64,000 nucleotides of DNA from Ridgeia piscesae (Eukaryota; Annelida; Polychaeta; Sabellida; Siboglinidae). Position numbers and translations under genes: made by a program. This document shows, piece by piece, positions 38,701-52,567 of this stretch; the first letter of the stretch is position 1; the number at the start of each line of letters is the position of its first letter. Location: contig JAODUO010000983.1 of the NCBI GenBank assembly GCA_025642075.2, positions 109,048-173,047 of the forward strand. The letters run 5' to 3'. Below the pieces are notes generated by a model. It was not told the DNA's origin, did no database searches, and saw only the letters and a list, made by a program, of their open reading frames with translations.

Positions 38701-41700
38701 GATTGTCTCACTGATTTTTCTTTGCCAGAAGTTGTTCTCTTTGGCGAGGATTGTTGCTTCTTTGGCTGTGATGTTTTAGCCTTCGTTCTCTGACTGTTGT
38801 AAGTGGTCCCCCGTTGGTTGCATGTTCAACATTAAGGTTAGTAGATCCACTGGTGTTGTGTGTGTATTTGTTGTGGCGCAGGTTCGTTGTGGCGACAACA
38901 GGGATCAGTATTTGGTAGTATCTTAGTCAGAACACCATATTGGAATTTCTGTTATAATTTATTCATACGACTGCTGAGTTTGTCTTCCTAAGCATATTCT
39001 AGGGCAGTTTTGCTCTGCCACACATGTGAGTACTGGCAAGTAGCTACCCAGCCACAATTTCATCTAAACCCTAAGAATTAACACAAAAGGCAAACAATTA
39101 TAGCAAAAGGCAACCACAATTGTGTTCAACAGCAAATATGACAAAGTCTGTGCATCGAGCCACTGGAGTCCTTCCCACGGCAGACAGATGGCTGTTACTT
39201 CTCCGTCACCTCAACCATAAGTCATCTGTAAACTTCATTTAAGACGGGTGGCATCAGGTTAAGTCCTACATTCTGAAGATATAAGATAAATTTATTATTA
39301 TATACCTTCACAATGAGATTGTACATGTATATTCAAAATAAAACCAGCAGTTCCACACAATATCATTCTATCATACAACGGTAAAACATCTTATTAAAAT
39401 AATCGTTGACAAAATTGTACATAGCATATACATTAAGAGCATGTACATTAAAATACAATTAATTAAAAAAGTTATAAAATATAATTAAAAGGATAGTAAA
39501 ATTAAACTGTTTATAATAATAACAATAAACATTTATTCATAATAACCTTATACATTATAGATTTGATCTTCTCAAGGGTCATGATTGTTAACGCAGTTGT
39601 ATATAGAACATAATAATGTAGATATACTAAACAGTTAACCAGTTTACCTAATAAATTGCATAATGCAGTTAAAATATAATGAATAAATATATACATTTTT
39701 AAATAAGAATTATACGAATTAAAAAACAGGATAAATAGCACCAATGAATGTAGAAAATATAGAGAGGGAGAGAGAGAGAGAAAGTTGAAGTTGACGTTTC
39801 TTATTTTTTGATTTAAGTTATTACATATAGTTGTACACCTTTAACAGCTATAGAGTTATTGAAGACGATGGTCCGTGCTCTTGGCACATACAAGTCTCCC
39901 CTTACATTTGCCCGTGTTGTTCTGTCAAAATGTTTGAGGCTGATTTGAGCCAACAGTCTGGAGCCAACGCATTCATTGCTGTGAACACCAACTGTGACTG
40001 TTTGTTGAAATACGTGAACATTATTAACCATTTTGACAATGTATCAAACACCATGGAATTAAAGAGCGTTTTAGCGATTTGTGTTCGCACATGGAATTGG
40101 TAACTGTCTTGAACTGTTTCATTGAAGCTGAGACTGCCCTGAGAGACCACAGTGCCTCACCAGTCACCTTCTTTGTGAGGTGAAGGTTGCTCATCCATAT
40201 TGCTAGTGCCCCAAAGTTCAGCTGCTAAGCCCTCTGAATTTCACCTCTGAATATTTTTTGCACGCCATGTTGTGTTAAAGAGGCCCAGCAGAAAGTAGTC
40301 GTTACCCAAGCAGTGAATGTCTCTGGATATAATTATATAATTTGATGCGTTAGGTTAAGAAATAGTCCTATACTAGCATCTTGAACTACTTCAACGATGT
40401 TGTTTAGGTTGAGAGACTAGTGCCTCAATAAGGTCTGTTAGCCATCTCACCAGCAACATAAATTTGAGACATCACAAGTCTTCTCATGTTTTCCCACCAT
40501 ACTTACAACTGACTGACGTAGCTGTTGCTGAAGCAACATGCCTGGATGGTTTACAAACAGTCAGCAGTCTAACTACAGCTAGAGTTTGTCAACACAACTA
40601 CAAGAAAAATGAATGCCAACACGGCACCATAGGTGTGTAATTAGTCTAGTACATGTATCATTAGTTCTAAATTAAACATTTTCTTCATAGCGTCATTTCC
40701 AGGCTTGTTCTTATCTTGATGTCGTCGCCATATTTTTGATAGTCGCTTATTGATCACAGGTCTTGTGACGTCAATGAATAGTTCAAGTTGAAAGTAGTCC
40801 ATGCCAAGCTGTCAGCAATCCAACAGAGGCTTTTGTTGGCAAATACATGCACGAGAAAAAGGAAAGGAATACACAGTTACCTTGTAGTATGTGGTGTCCA
40901 CATACAAGTTTACAACGATCATTTGAAAGGATTGAGAAAACTCACGTGATGGATTATATGATAAACATACATACACTGTTGAATAACTAACTAATTAATA
41001 GAGAGTACACATCATTATATTCCCCCCTGGCAGGGAGGGAAAGATTGCTTCACATTCGTATCACGTCCTGAAAGTTCAAGTGCCAAAAGCCAACTTTGAA
41101 CATATGTCCAAATATTTTTTCACAGGCAGTGTTGAGTTGAGAGTTACTTGAGTAGCATTGCCAGCTGGAAGTAAACGTTGCCCAAGCAGTCGGCCATCTG
41201 ACTAATGGCTTGGTCCATTAACACAACTAAATTGTACAAGAAACATGCCCAAGTTCATGCTTACAACGATTGTTTGTGGCACATACAAAATCAGAAAGAC
41301 TAAGAAGGATTGTACTTCCTGGTACGCTCCAGTTCCAGGCCCATCTCCTCTACATTCACCATTCACTGGATTGTCCCTAGCCCTTGTCTCCCTCAGTAAC
41401 CTGACAACACGCGTGACAGTTTCCGAGGCCACTCAGTCATGTGACCATGCCTGCTGCAGTGTCAACAGAAGGGACCGATTCACTCCCTACGCAATTGTCC
41501 AACCTGTCTTTTTTTGGCAAGTCATCAGAGTTCAGCAGCAAAAGTCATTTCTAAGGTTTGTTTAGGACAGGCGCCATTGGGTCAAGAAGTAGAGCTACCT
41601 TCTTGTGCTACTTCAGTGGCATCATTCAGGTTGAGGTATCATAGTGCCTCAGTGAGGTATTCCACCATGTAAGCAAGAGGAAGGTTGCTCGGATCGCAGA

Positions 41701-44700
41701 ATCTTAATGAGGCCAATCAGTCATAGTTCACCGGGCACATACAACACCAGTATTTGGCAACGATAACCAGGTTGTGAATTACCTATTCATCTGTGGTTGG
41801 GCGATAATGGGTTCGTATATCCAGTTGAAAAGCAAAGTCACCCACTCAGGATCATCTTTGATGTATCTTCCCGGCAAAATCAAAAGCAAGGTATGTAATG
41901 TATCTTTTAATAATAAAATAAAATGTTTATAAATAGACAACTGACATATGAGAAGACAACACTAAGCCAACACTAAGACAACACTAAGACAACACTATGA
42001 TAAAACTAAGACAACACTAAGACAACACTAAGACAACACTAAGACAACACTAAGACAACACTAAGACAACACTAAGACAACACTAAGACAACACTATGAT
42101 AAAACTAAGACAACACTAAGACAACACTAAGACAACACTAAGACAACACTAAGACAACACTAAGACAACACTATGATAACACTAAGACAACACTAAGACA
42201 ACACTGATAACACTAAGACAACACTAAGACAACACTAAGATAACACTAAGACAACACTAAGACAACACTAAGACAACACTAAGACAACACTAAGACAACA
42301 CTATGATAAAACTAAGACAACACTAAGACAACACTAAGACAACACTAAGACAACACTAAGACAACACTAAGACAACACTAAGACAACACTAAGACAACAC
42401 TAAGACAACACTAAGATAACACTAAGACAACACTAAGACAACACTAAGACAACACTAAGACAACACTAAGACAACACTAAGACAACACTATGATAAAACT
42501 AAGACAACACTAAGACAACACTAAGACAACACTAAGACAACACTAGACAACACTAAGACAACACTAAGACAACACTAAGACAACACTAAGACAACACTAA
42601 GACAACACTAAGACAACACTAAGACAACACTATGATAACACTAAGACAACACTAAGACAACACTAAGACAACACTATGATAACACTAAGACAACACTAAG
42701 ACAACACTAAGACAACACTAAGACAACACTAAGACAACACTAAGACAACACTAAGACAACACTATGATAACACTAAGACAACACTAAGACAACACTATGA
42801 TAACACTAAGACAACACTAAGACAACACTAAGACAACACTATGATAACACTAAGACAACACTATGATAACACTAAGACAACACTAAGACAACACTATGAT
42901 AACACTATGATAACACTAAGACAACACTAAGACAACACTAAGACAACACTAAGACAATACTAAGACAACACTATGATAACACTAAGACAACACTATGATA
43001 ACACTAAGACAACACTATGATAACACTAAGACAACACTATGATAACACTAAGACAACACTAAGACAACACTATGATAACACTAAGACAACACTAAGACAA
43101 CACTATGATAACACTATGATAACACTAAGACAACACTAAGACAACACTAAGACAACACTAAGACAATACTAAGACAACACTAATGACAACACTAAGACAA
43201 CACTATGATAACACTAAGACAACACTATGATAACACTAAGACAACACTAAGACAACACTAAGACAACACTAAGACAACACTATGATAACACTAAGACAAC
43301 ACTATGATAACACTAAGACAACACTAAGACAACACTAAGACAACACTAAGACAACACTAAGATAACACTAAGACAACACTAAGACAACACTAAGACAACA
43401 CTATGATAACACTAAGACAACACTAAGACAACACTAAGACAACACTAAGATAACACTAAGATAACACTAAGACAACACTAAGACAACGCCAAGACAACAA
43501 TCACATAATTACAAATTGGGGAAAACATAGTTTTGAATAGCCGGTTAATAGGGAATGCATTTAACAATGTATTCCCAATGGATAGGCCCAATTGGTTTGT
43601 CCATCTGTAAATTCATCTTGAACTACATCTAAGACATCCTTCATGCTGAATGACTGAAATGCACCAATGAGATAATTAGCCATGGTTGGCAATTGAATGT
43701 TGATGTTTCTCCACTTAAACAAAACACTGTAATTCCATCTCCAAATGTCGCTATGAATGTCAAGTTATGAAGTATTCCTAACATTTTGAATTGATGAGGT
43801 CTTGTCGTGTTTGACAGGTAAGGTTAATCCTCCTCCTGTCACCAACACCTCAAAGTGCGGATGTTATTTGATGAAAGGTCGTGTCAAATTGAGGAGTAAT
43901 CCAAGCCGAAAATAAATGTTTCCGAGAGAGTTGACAGTCCAACTAAAACATTGGTCCTTCGGAACAACTGAAAAGAAAAAAGAGTGCCAACATTTGACAT
44001 GATTGTGTTTGTACTGTGAATGCTGGCACCATTGCCATGGCGACGTCATGAGCTAGAGCACGATTGTGTGTGTTCTTTGTCTCAAGTGTTGAGTTCATTG
44101 GTAGAAACACCAAGAGTTGAATCCTTGTGGCAGCACACAGAGTTGAGTTTGTGGTTGATGCAATGTAGCGGTCTGATCACTGGTAAATCAAGAGATGAAA
44201 CATCACAGGTTTTCTCTCAACTTTGTTTGTCACAACTGGCAGAGTGAATTGAATCAACAGTCCCAGTTGGAAGTATATGTTTCCTAGACGGTGGTCACGC
44301 CTCACTGACTTATCATCAGTTGAGTTTGTGGTTGATGCAATGTAGCGGTCTGATCACTGGTAAATCAAGAGATGAAACATCACAGGTTTTCTCTCAACTT
44401 TGTTTGCCACAACTGGCAGAGTGAATTGAAGCAACAGTCCGAGTTGATAATAAATGTTTCCTAGACCGTGGTCACGCGTCACTGACTCGGCAGTTGGTGG
44501 TGGAATGGTCAGTGCCATAGTCCGACTTATCCTGCGCGGATCTTCTGCCATAAGTTTGCAACGACCAGGTGCCAGACATTTACATCTTACCATCAAACTG
44601 CTGATTAAAAGTCTGTGTACATTTCAAAGAAAAAACAATGTGTTTCTGGCAGGAAACATATAGCAACCTTATTATACATTAAACATTGGTTGATTAAATC

Positions 44701-47700
44701 ATGTTTCTGCCAGTCTCCCAATCCTCAGCAATTCAAAGTACAGAAATGTAAATTAGCCATTACATTTGTTTATAGTGTATACTATATCAGACTCCAACTG
44801 TCCCTTAGACACTGACATATGTCGCAAACAATGTTCATCTGTAGACTTTATGAGCCGCGACAACGCAGATGTCACTCACCAAGTGTTGTCAGAGATCACT
44901 GTCAAGGCAGAGGTCATCATCGACAATCACGATCACGGTCACACTGTTAGGATGACGGTAGCCGAGTTCCTCGATGAGGTCTCGCAGTGCCTCGATGAAG
45001 TCCCATCGTGTTTCACAGGTAAGGTTAACCCTTGACTCCAACTCCTTAACGTGCAGGTGCCATTTCACAACAGGACATTTTATATTGAGCAGTAGTCATA
45101 GGTGAAAGTAGGTATTCCCCAAACAGTTGGTAAAATGTGGTCATTAACCACAACCGCAGTGCCTCAATGAGGTCTCGCAGTGCCTCAGTGAGGTCTTACA
45201 GTGCCTTGCTGAGGTCTCATGGTGCCTCGGTGAGGTCTTGCACTGCCTTGAAGAGATCTCGTTTGACAGGGAAAGGTTAATCCTCATCTCACCATCGTCT
45301 CAAAGTTTACATGTAAATTTACAACAGGTCGTGTCATATTAAGCAGGAGCCCTAGTCGGAAATATATGTTGCCGAAGCAGTCGGCAAAATGAGGTCATTA
45401 ACCATAAACAGTTGGATGTTGTTATTTCTCCATCTCACTAATTCTCCAGGTTGAGGCTTGACACCTTGTCTTTGAAGTCTCTCGATAATTGCAGAACTAT
45501 TGGTGAAGTTAATTGAAGCAGCAGCTTCAGTCAAAAATAGTTCATAGGCAGTCCAATCTGGAAGTATACGTCACCAAAGCAGTCAGCTTTGGTCCTTTAA
45601 TACACTCATCATGTCAAAATACATTTTGGACATCATTCAATGTGTGTATGACTGTAGCACCACTGGGTCGTTGATCATGTTGGGCTGGTGGATGTTGTCA
45701 CATCACTTCAACAACATCGCAAAGTTCCAGTTCTTTAATTCACCTTCTATGACAGACATGTCAAGTTGAGCTTCTTCTGTCAATGATGTATTGACTGGAA
45801 ATGCCCTCGTCCATGTCTCAGTCCGTCTCCCTCCTCATCATGTCTGTGTCACTCCACCTGGAAATTCAGACCGGGCGATATGACATCACCTGGTCTAGGG
45901 CTGTCTCTAAGTCAGAGAACAGATGTTGCTGGCTCTGGACATGGTCTGTGTACAGTGACTGTCCTAGCTGTCATTGGAAGTGACACTACAACAAGATGCA
46001 ACAAGGCGGTGTCACGTGCCACCAGTCTCACCCTCTCTATGCCTGGTTCTGTCACCCAGTTGGTCCACCACAGTCTACAACCAACAGATGCATCAGTGAT
46101 TAGGGCTATCCAACTAACAGTTTGTCCTTTAATGATGTGTGCATTTAGCACTGAATTCCCAGTGTGTGAGCCCAACTTGTTGGTCCGTCAGTTCAAGCAT
46201 CATATTGAACTACTTCCATGACACCCTTCATGCTGCATGACTGAAATGCATCAGTGAGTTCTTTTAGCCATATTTGGCAATTGTATTTCTCCACTTAAAC
46301 AAAACATCATAATACAATCTCGTGAATGTCATTTATAATTTGACATCATATTACGAAGTAGTCCTGGCATCTTGAATGACTTCAACGCCATCATTTAAGC
46401 CGAACAACCGCAGTGCCTCAATGAGGTCTCGCAGTGCCTCAGTGAGGTCTCACAGTGCCTCAGTGAGGTCTTACAGTGCGTCGCTGAGGTCTTGCACTGC
46501 CTTGAAGAGATCTCGTTTGACAGGGAAAGGTTAATCCTCATCTCACCATCGTCTCAAAGTGTACATGTAAATTTACAACAGGTCGTGTCATATTACGCAG
46601 GAGCCCTAGTCGGAAATATATATTGCCGAAGCAGTCGGCAAAATGAGGTCGTTAACCATAAACAGTTGGATGTTGTTATTTCTCCATCTCACTAATTCTC
46701 CAGGTTGAGGCTTGACACCTTGTCTTTGAAGTCTCTCTCTAATTGCAGAACTATTGGTGAAGTTAATTGAAGCAGCAGCTTCAGTCAAAAATAGTTCATA
46801 GGCAGTCCAATCTGGAAGTATACGTCACCAAAGCAGTCAGCTTTGGTCCTTTAATACACTCATCATGTCAAAATACATTTTGGACATCATTCAATGTGTG
46901 TATGACTGTAGCACCACTGGGTCGTTGATCATGTTGGGCTGGTGGATGTTGTCACATCACTTCAACAACATCTCAAAGTTCCAGTTCTTTAATTCACCTT
47001 CTATGACAGACATGTCAAGTTGAGCTTCTTCTGTCAATGATGTATTGACTTGGAAATGCCCTCGTCCATGTCTCAGTCCGTCTCCCTCCTCATCGTGTCT
47101 GTGTCACTCCACCTGGCAATTCAGTCCGGGCGATATGACATCACCTGGTCTAGGGCTGTCTCTAAGTCAGACAACAGATGTTGCTGGCTCTGGACATGGT
47201 CTGTGTACAGTGACTGTCCTAGCTGTCATTGGAAGTGACACTACAACAAGACGCAACAAGGCGGTGTCACGTGCCACCAGTCTCACCCTCTCTATGCCTG
47301 GTTCTGTCAACCAGTTGGTCCACCACAGTCTACAACCAACAGATGCATCAGGGATTAGGGCTATCCAACTAACAGATTGGTCCTTTAATGATGAGTGCAT
47401 TTAGCACTGAATTCCCAGTGTGTGAGCCCAACTTGTTGGTCCGTCAGTTCAAGCATCATATTGAACTACTTCCATGACACCCTTCATGCTGCATGACTGA
47501 AATGCATTAGTGAGTTTTTTTAGCCATGTTTGGCAATTGTATTTCTCCACTTAAACAAAACATCATAATTCAACCTCATGAATGTCATTTCTAATTTGAC
47601 ATCATATTGCGAAGTAGTCTTGGGATCTTGAATTTAAGCTGAACAACCGCAGTGGCTCAATGAGGTCTCGTAGTGCCTCAGTGAGGTCTCACAGTGCCTC

Positions 47701-49532
47701 AGTGAGGTCTTACAGTGCGTCGCTGAGGTCTTGCACTGCCTTGAAAAGATCTCGTTAGACAGGGAAAGGTTAATCCTCATCTCACCATCGTCTCAAAGTG
47801 TACATGTAAATTTACAACAGGTCGTGTCATATTAAGCAGGAGCCCTTGTCGGAAATATATATTGCCGAAGCATTCGGCAAAATGAGGTCATTAACCATAA
47901 ACAGTTGGATGTTGTTATTTCTCCATCTCACTAATTCTCCAGGTTGAGGCTTGACACCTTGTCTTTGAAGTCTCTCTCTAATTGCAGAACTATTGGTGAA
48001 GTTAATTGAAGCAGCAGCTTCAGTCAAAAATAGTTCATAGGCAGTCAAATCTGGAAGTATACGTCACCAAAGCAGTCAGCTTTGGTCCTTTAATACACTC
48101 ATCATGTCAAAATACATTTTGGACATCATTCAGTGTGTGTATGACTGTAGCACCACTGGGTCGTTGATCATGTTGGGCTGGTGGATGTTGTCACATCACT
48201 TCAACAACATCTCAAAGTTCCAGTTCTTTAATTCACCTTCTATGACAGACATGTCAAGTTGAGCTTCTTCTGTCAATGATGTATTGACTTGGAAATGCCC
48301 TCGTCCATGTCTCAGTCCGTCTCCCTCCTCATCGTGTCTGTGTCACTCCACCTGGCAATTCAGTCCGGGCGATATGACATCACCTGGTCTAGGGCTGTCT
48401 CTAAGTCAAACAACAGATGTTGCTGGCTCTGGACATGGTCTGTGTACAGTGACTGTCCTAGCTGTCATTGGAAGTGACACTACAACAAGACGCAACAAGG
48501 CGGTGTCACGTGCCACCAGTCTCACCCTCTCTATGCCTGGTTCTGTCAACCAGTTGGTCCACCACAGTCTACAACCAACAGATGCATCAGGGATTAGGCT
48601 ATCCAACTAACAGTTTGGTCCTTTAATGATGAGTGCATTTAGCACTGAATTCCCAGTGTGTGAGCCCAACTTGTTGGTCCGTCAGTTCAAGCATCATATT
48701 GAACTACTTCCATGACACCCTTCATGCTGCATGACTGAAATGCATCAGTGAGTTCTTTTAGCCATATTTGGCAATTGTATTTCTCCACTTAAACAAAACA
48801 TCATAATTCAATCTCATGAATGTCATTTATAATTTGACATCTTCGAGTGCCTGCATTGAATTCTCAACGCCTCATTAAGCCGAACACCGCATCTCTGAGG
48901 TCTCGGTGCCTCAGTGAGGTCTCACAGTGCCTCGTGAGTCTTACAGTGCGTCGTAGGTTTCATGCTTAAAATCGTTTCAGGAAAGGACCTATCACATCTA
49001 AATGCAGAATTTAAAAGGTCGTTCATATAGGGATGTGATATTATTCCAACATCGCAAAATGAGGCTTAACCTAAAGTTTTGTTATTTCCATTTAATTTCA
49101 GGTGAGCTTACCTTTTTAAGTCTTCAATTGGAATATTGTAATAAAGCAGCAGCTTGTCAAAAATATCATGGCATCAATTGGAATATCGTCAAAGCGTCAC
49201 TTTGGTCTTTATCATTGAAATATTTTGGACATCATTCAATATGAGTCACCTGTTTACTTTGGCGGTGAGTTGTACTCCTTCACAATGAAGTTCGTCTTTA
49301 ATTCCCTTCTTGACGCTTCATTACTTCTTGTCATTTTGATTGAATCCCCATATGTCATCCCCTCTCAGTGTCTTGTCAACACCGGAATTCGCCGGGCGTT
49401 GACATACTGTCTAGGCTGTCTTAAGTCAACAACAGAGACGGCGTGCAGGCCACAGTCTCCCTCCTATGCCTGGTTGCACGGTTCACCACAGCCACAACCA
49501 ACAGATGATCAGGGATTAGGCTATCCAACTAA

Positions 49533-49587
<55 letters not shown>

Positions 49588-52522
49588 TCAACGCCGTCAT
49601 TTAAGCCGAACAACCGCAGTCCTCAATGAGGTCTCGCAGTGCCTCAGTGGGTCTCACAGTGCCTCAGTGAGGTCTTACAGTGCGGTCGCCTGAGGTCTTG
49701 CACTGCCTTGAAGAGATCTCGTTTGACAGGGAAAGGTTAATCCTCATCTCACCATCGTCTCAAAGTGTACATGTAAATTTACAACAGGTCGTGTCATATT
49801 ACGCAGGAGCCCTAGTCGGAAATATATATTGCCGAAGCAGTCGGAAAATGAGGTCATTAACCATAAACAGTTGGATGTTGTTATTTCTCCATCTCACTAA
49901 TTCTCCAGGTTGAGGCTTGACACCTTGTCTTTGAAGTCTCTCTCTAATTGCAGAACTATTGGTGAAGTTAATTGAAGCAGCAGCTTCAGTCAAAAATAGT
50001 TCATAGGCAGTCCAATCTGGAAGTATACGTCACCAAAGCAGTCAGCTTTGGTCCTTTAATACACTCATCATGTCAAAATACATTTTGGACATCATTCAAT
50101 GTGTGTATGACTGTAGCACCACTGGGTCGTTGATCATGTTGGGCTGGTGGATGTTGTCACATCACTTCAACAACATCGCAAAGTTCCAGTTCTTTAATTC
50201 ACCTTCTATGACAGACATGTCAAGTTGAGCTTCTTCTGTCAATGATGTATTGACTTGGAAATGCCCTCGTCCATGTCTCAGTCCGTCTCCCTCCTCATCG
50301 TGTCTGTGTCACTCCACCTGGCAATTCAGTCCGGGCGATATGACATCACCTGGTCTAGGGCTGTCTCTAAGTCAAACAACAGATGTTGCTGGCTCTGGAC
50401 ATGGTCTGTGTACAGTGACTGTCCTAGCTGTCATTGGAAGTGACACTACAACAAGACGCAACAAGGCGGTGTCACGTGCCACCAGTCTCACCCTCTCTAT
50501 GCCTGGTTCTGTCAACCAGTTGGTCCACCACAGCCTACAACCAACAGATGCATCAGGGATTAGGGCTATCCAACTAACAGTTTGGTCCTTTAATGATGAG
50601 TGCATTTAGCACTGAATTCCCAGTGTGTGAGCCCAACTTGTTGGTCCGTCAGTTCAAGCATCATATTGAACTACTTCCATGACACCCTTCATGCTGCATG
50701 ACTGAAATGCATCAGTGAGTTCTTTTAGCCATATTTGGCAATTGTATTTCTCCACTTAAACAAAACATCATAATTCAATCTCATGAATGTCATTTCTAAT
50801 TTGACATCATATTACGAAGTAGTCCTGGGATCTTGAATTTAAGCCGAACAACCGCAGTGCCTCAATGAGGTCTCGCAGTGCCTCAGTGAGGTCTCACAGT
50901 GCCTCAGTGAGGTCTTACAGTGCCTCGCTGATGTCTCATGGTGTCTCGGTGAGGTCTTGCACTGTCTTGATGAGATCTCGTTTGACAGGGAAAGGTTAAT
51001 CCTCATCTCGCCATCGTCTCAAAGTTTACATGTAAATTTACAACAGGTCGTGTCATATTAAGCAGGAGCCCTAGTCGGAAATATATATTGCCGAAGCAGT
51101 CGGAAAATGAGGTCATTAACCATAAACAGTTGGATGTTGTTATTTCTCCATCTCACTAATTCTCCAGGTTGAGGCTTCACAAGTTGTCTTTGAAGTCTGA
51201 CTCAAGCTGCAGCACTATTGGTTTAGTTAAATGAAGCAGCAGTGACAGTCAACACACAGTGTAATGTCACTTCAAATGTCACTGATTATACTGCTGCAGC
51301 ACTATTGGTTTAGTTAAATGAAGCAGCAGTGACAGTCAACACACAGTGTAATGTCACTTCAAATGTCACTGATTATACTGCTGCAGCACTATTGGTTTAG
51401 TTAAATGAAGCAGCAGTGACAGTCAACACACAGTGTAATGTCACTTCAAATGTCACTGATTATACTGCTGCAGCACTATTGGTTTAGTTAAATGAAGCAG
51501 CAGTGACAGTCAACACACAGTGTAATGTCACTTCAAATGTCACTGATTATACTGCTGCAGCACTATTGGTTTAGTTAAATGAAGCAGCAGTGACAGTCAA
51601 CACACAGTGTAATGTCACTTCAAATGTCACTGATTATACTGCTGCAGCACTATTGGTTTAGTTAAATGAAGCAGCAGTGACAGTCAACACACAGTGTAAT
51701 GTCACTTCAAATGTCACTGATTATACTGCTGCAGCACTATTGGTTTAGTTAAATGAAGCAGCAGTGACAGTCAACACACAGTGTAATGTCACTTCAAATG
51801 TCACTGATTATACTGCTGCAGCACTATTGGTTTAGTTAAATGAAGCAGCAGTGACAGTCAACACACAGTGTAATGTCACTTCAAATGTCACTGATTATAC
51901 ACAGCTGTTAAATATATATCACTGTGTGTCCGAGTTGCGCTTCCATGTTAACTTTTTGCATTAATCCAGCATAGAAAACCGCCACCCAGTCTTGAAACAA
52001 TGTTGCAAGGTTCAGGCCGCTGGTTTGCTTGCGCCTTTTGTAATTAAAATGTTCTCGGCCAGGCACAGCACTTGTACAGTGTTTAATGCGATGCACATAT
52101 ACGAATATCAGCATTGATTTTAATGCACTTCAGACAAACGTTAGGATGCCATCCCTCCATTAATTGCCGGCCTGGACTTCGAACGTGGTTTAACAAATCA
52201 CCTGGCACCTCGGGAAACATTACGCTGTCTGTCTGTCACCAAGACCGAGGGCCGCACTCCACCACCGCTGTTACACTTGTGGAGCTAACATTAATGATAG
52301 TCACATTTACTAAATTAATTTCCACTAATTACATAAATTACACATATTCAGTTCTTATATAAATAATTCTTAGTATTTCTACATTGTTTAGCACAATGTC
52401 AGAGCACTTGGCTTTCATCTTTGTAACAACGCAGTCATAAAACAACCAGTTGTATCATAAAGTACATTAAAATGTTTTCCTTTATAATACATATAAATTA
52501 TTTTCTAATCTTGAAGGTATTG

Positions 52523-52567
<45 letters not shown>

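Larger units (their letters stand above)
40100..45100. repeat. Diverged satellite monomers flanking the 1.24-kb satellite
   Basis: Scattered degenerate relatives of the satellite at 45100-51200: blocks like CCCAAGCAGT, TTGGAAGTA, TTGGTCC and GTGCCTCA-x-TGAGGT recur at about 40140-40440, 41060-41240, 41580-41660, 43600-43960 and 44230-44480. Around 44130-44410 one block of roughly 160 bp is repeated almost exactly. The 11-bp array interrupts this zone. Confidence 0.65.

Noticed and set aside
45880..50605. Recurring 60-119-codon frames in the 1.24-kb satellite as a gene family
   Set aside because: They recur because the satellite recurs; they lie in overlapping frames on both strands, without splice consistency or a recognisable domain.
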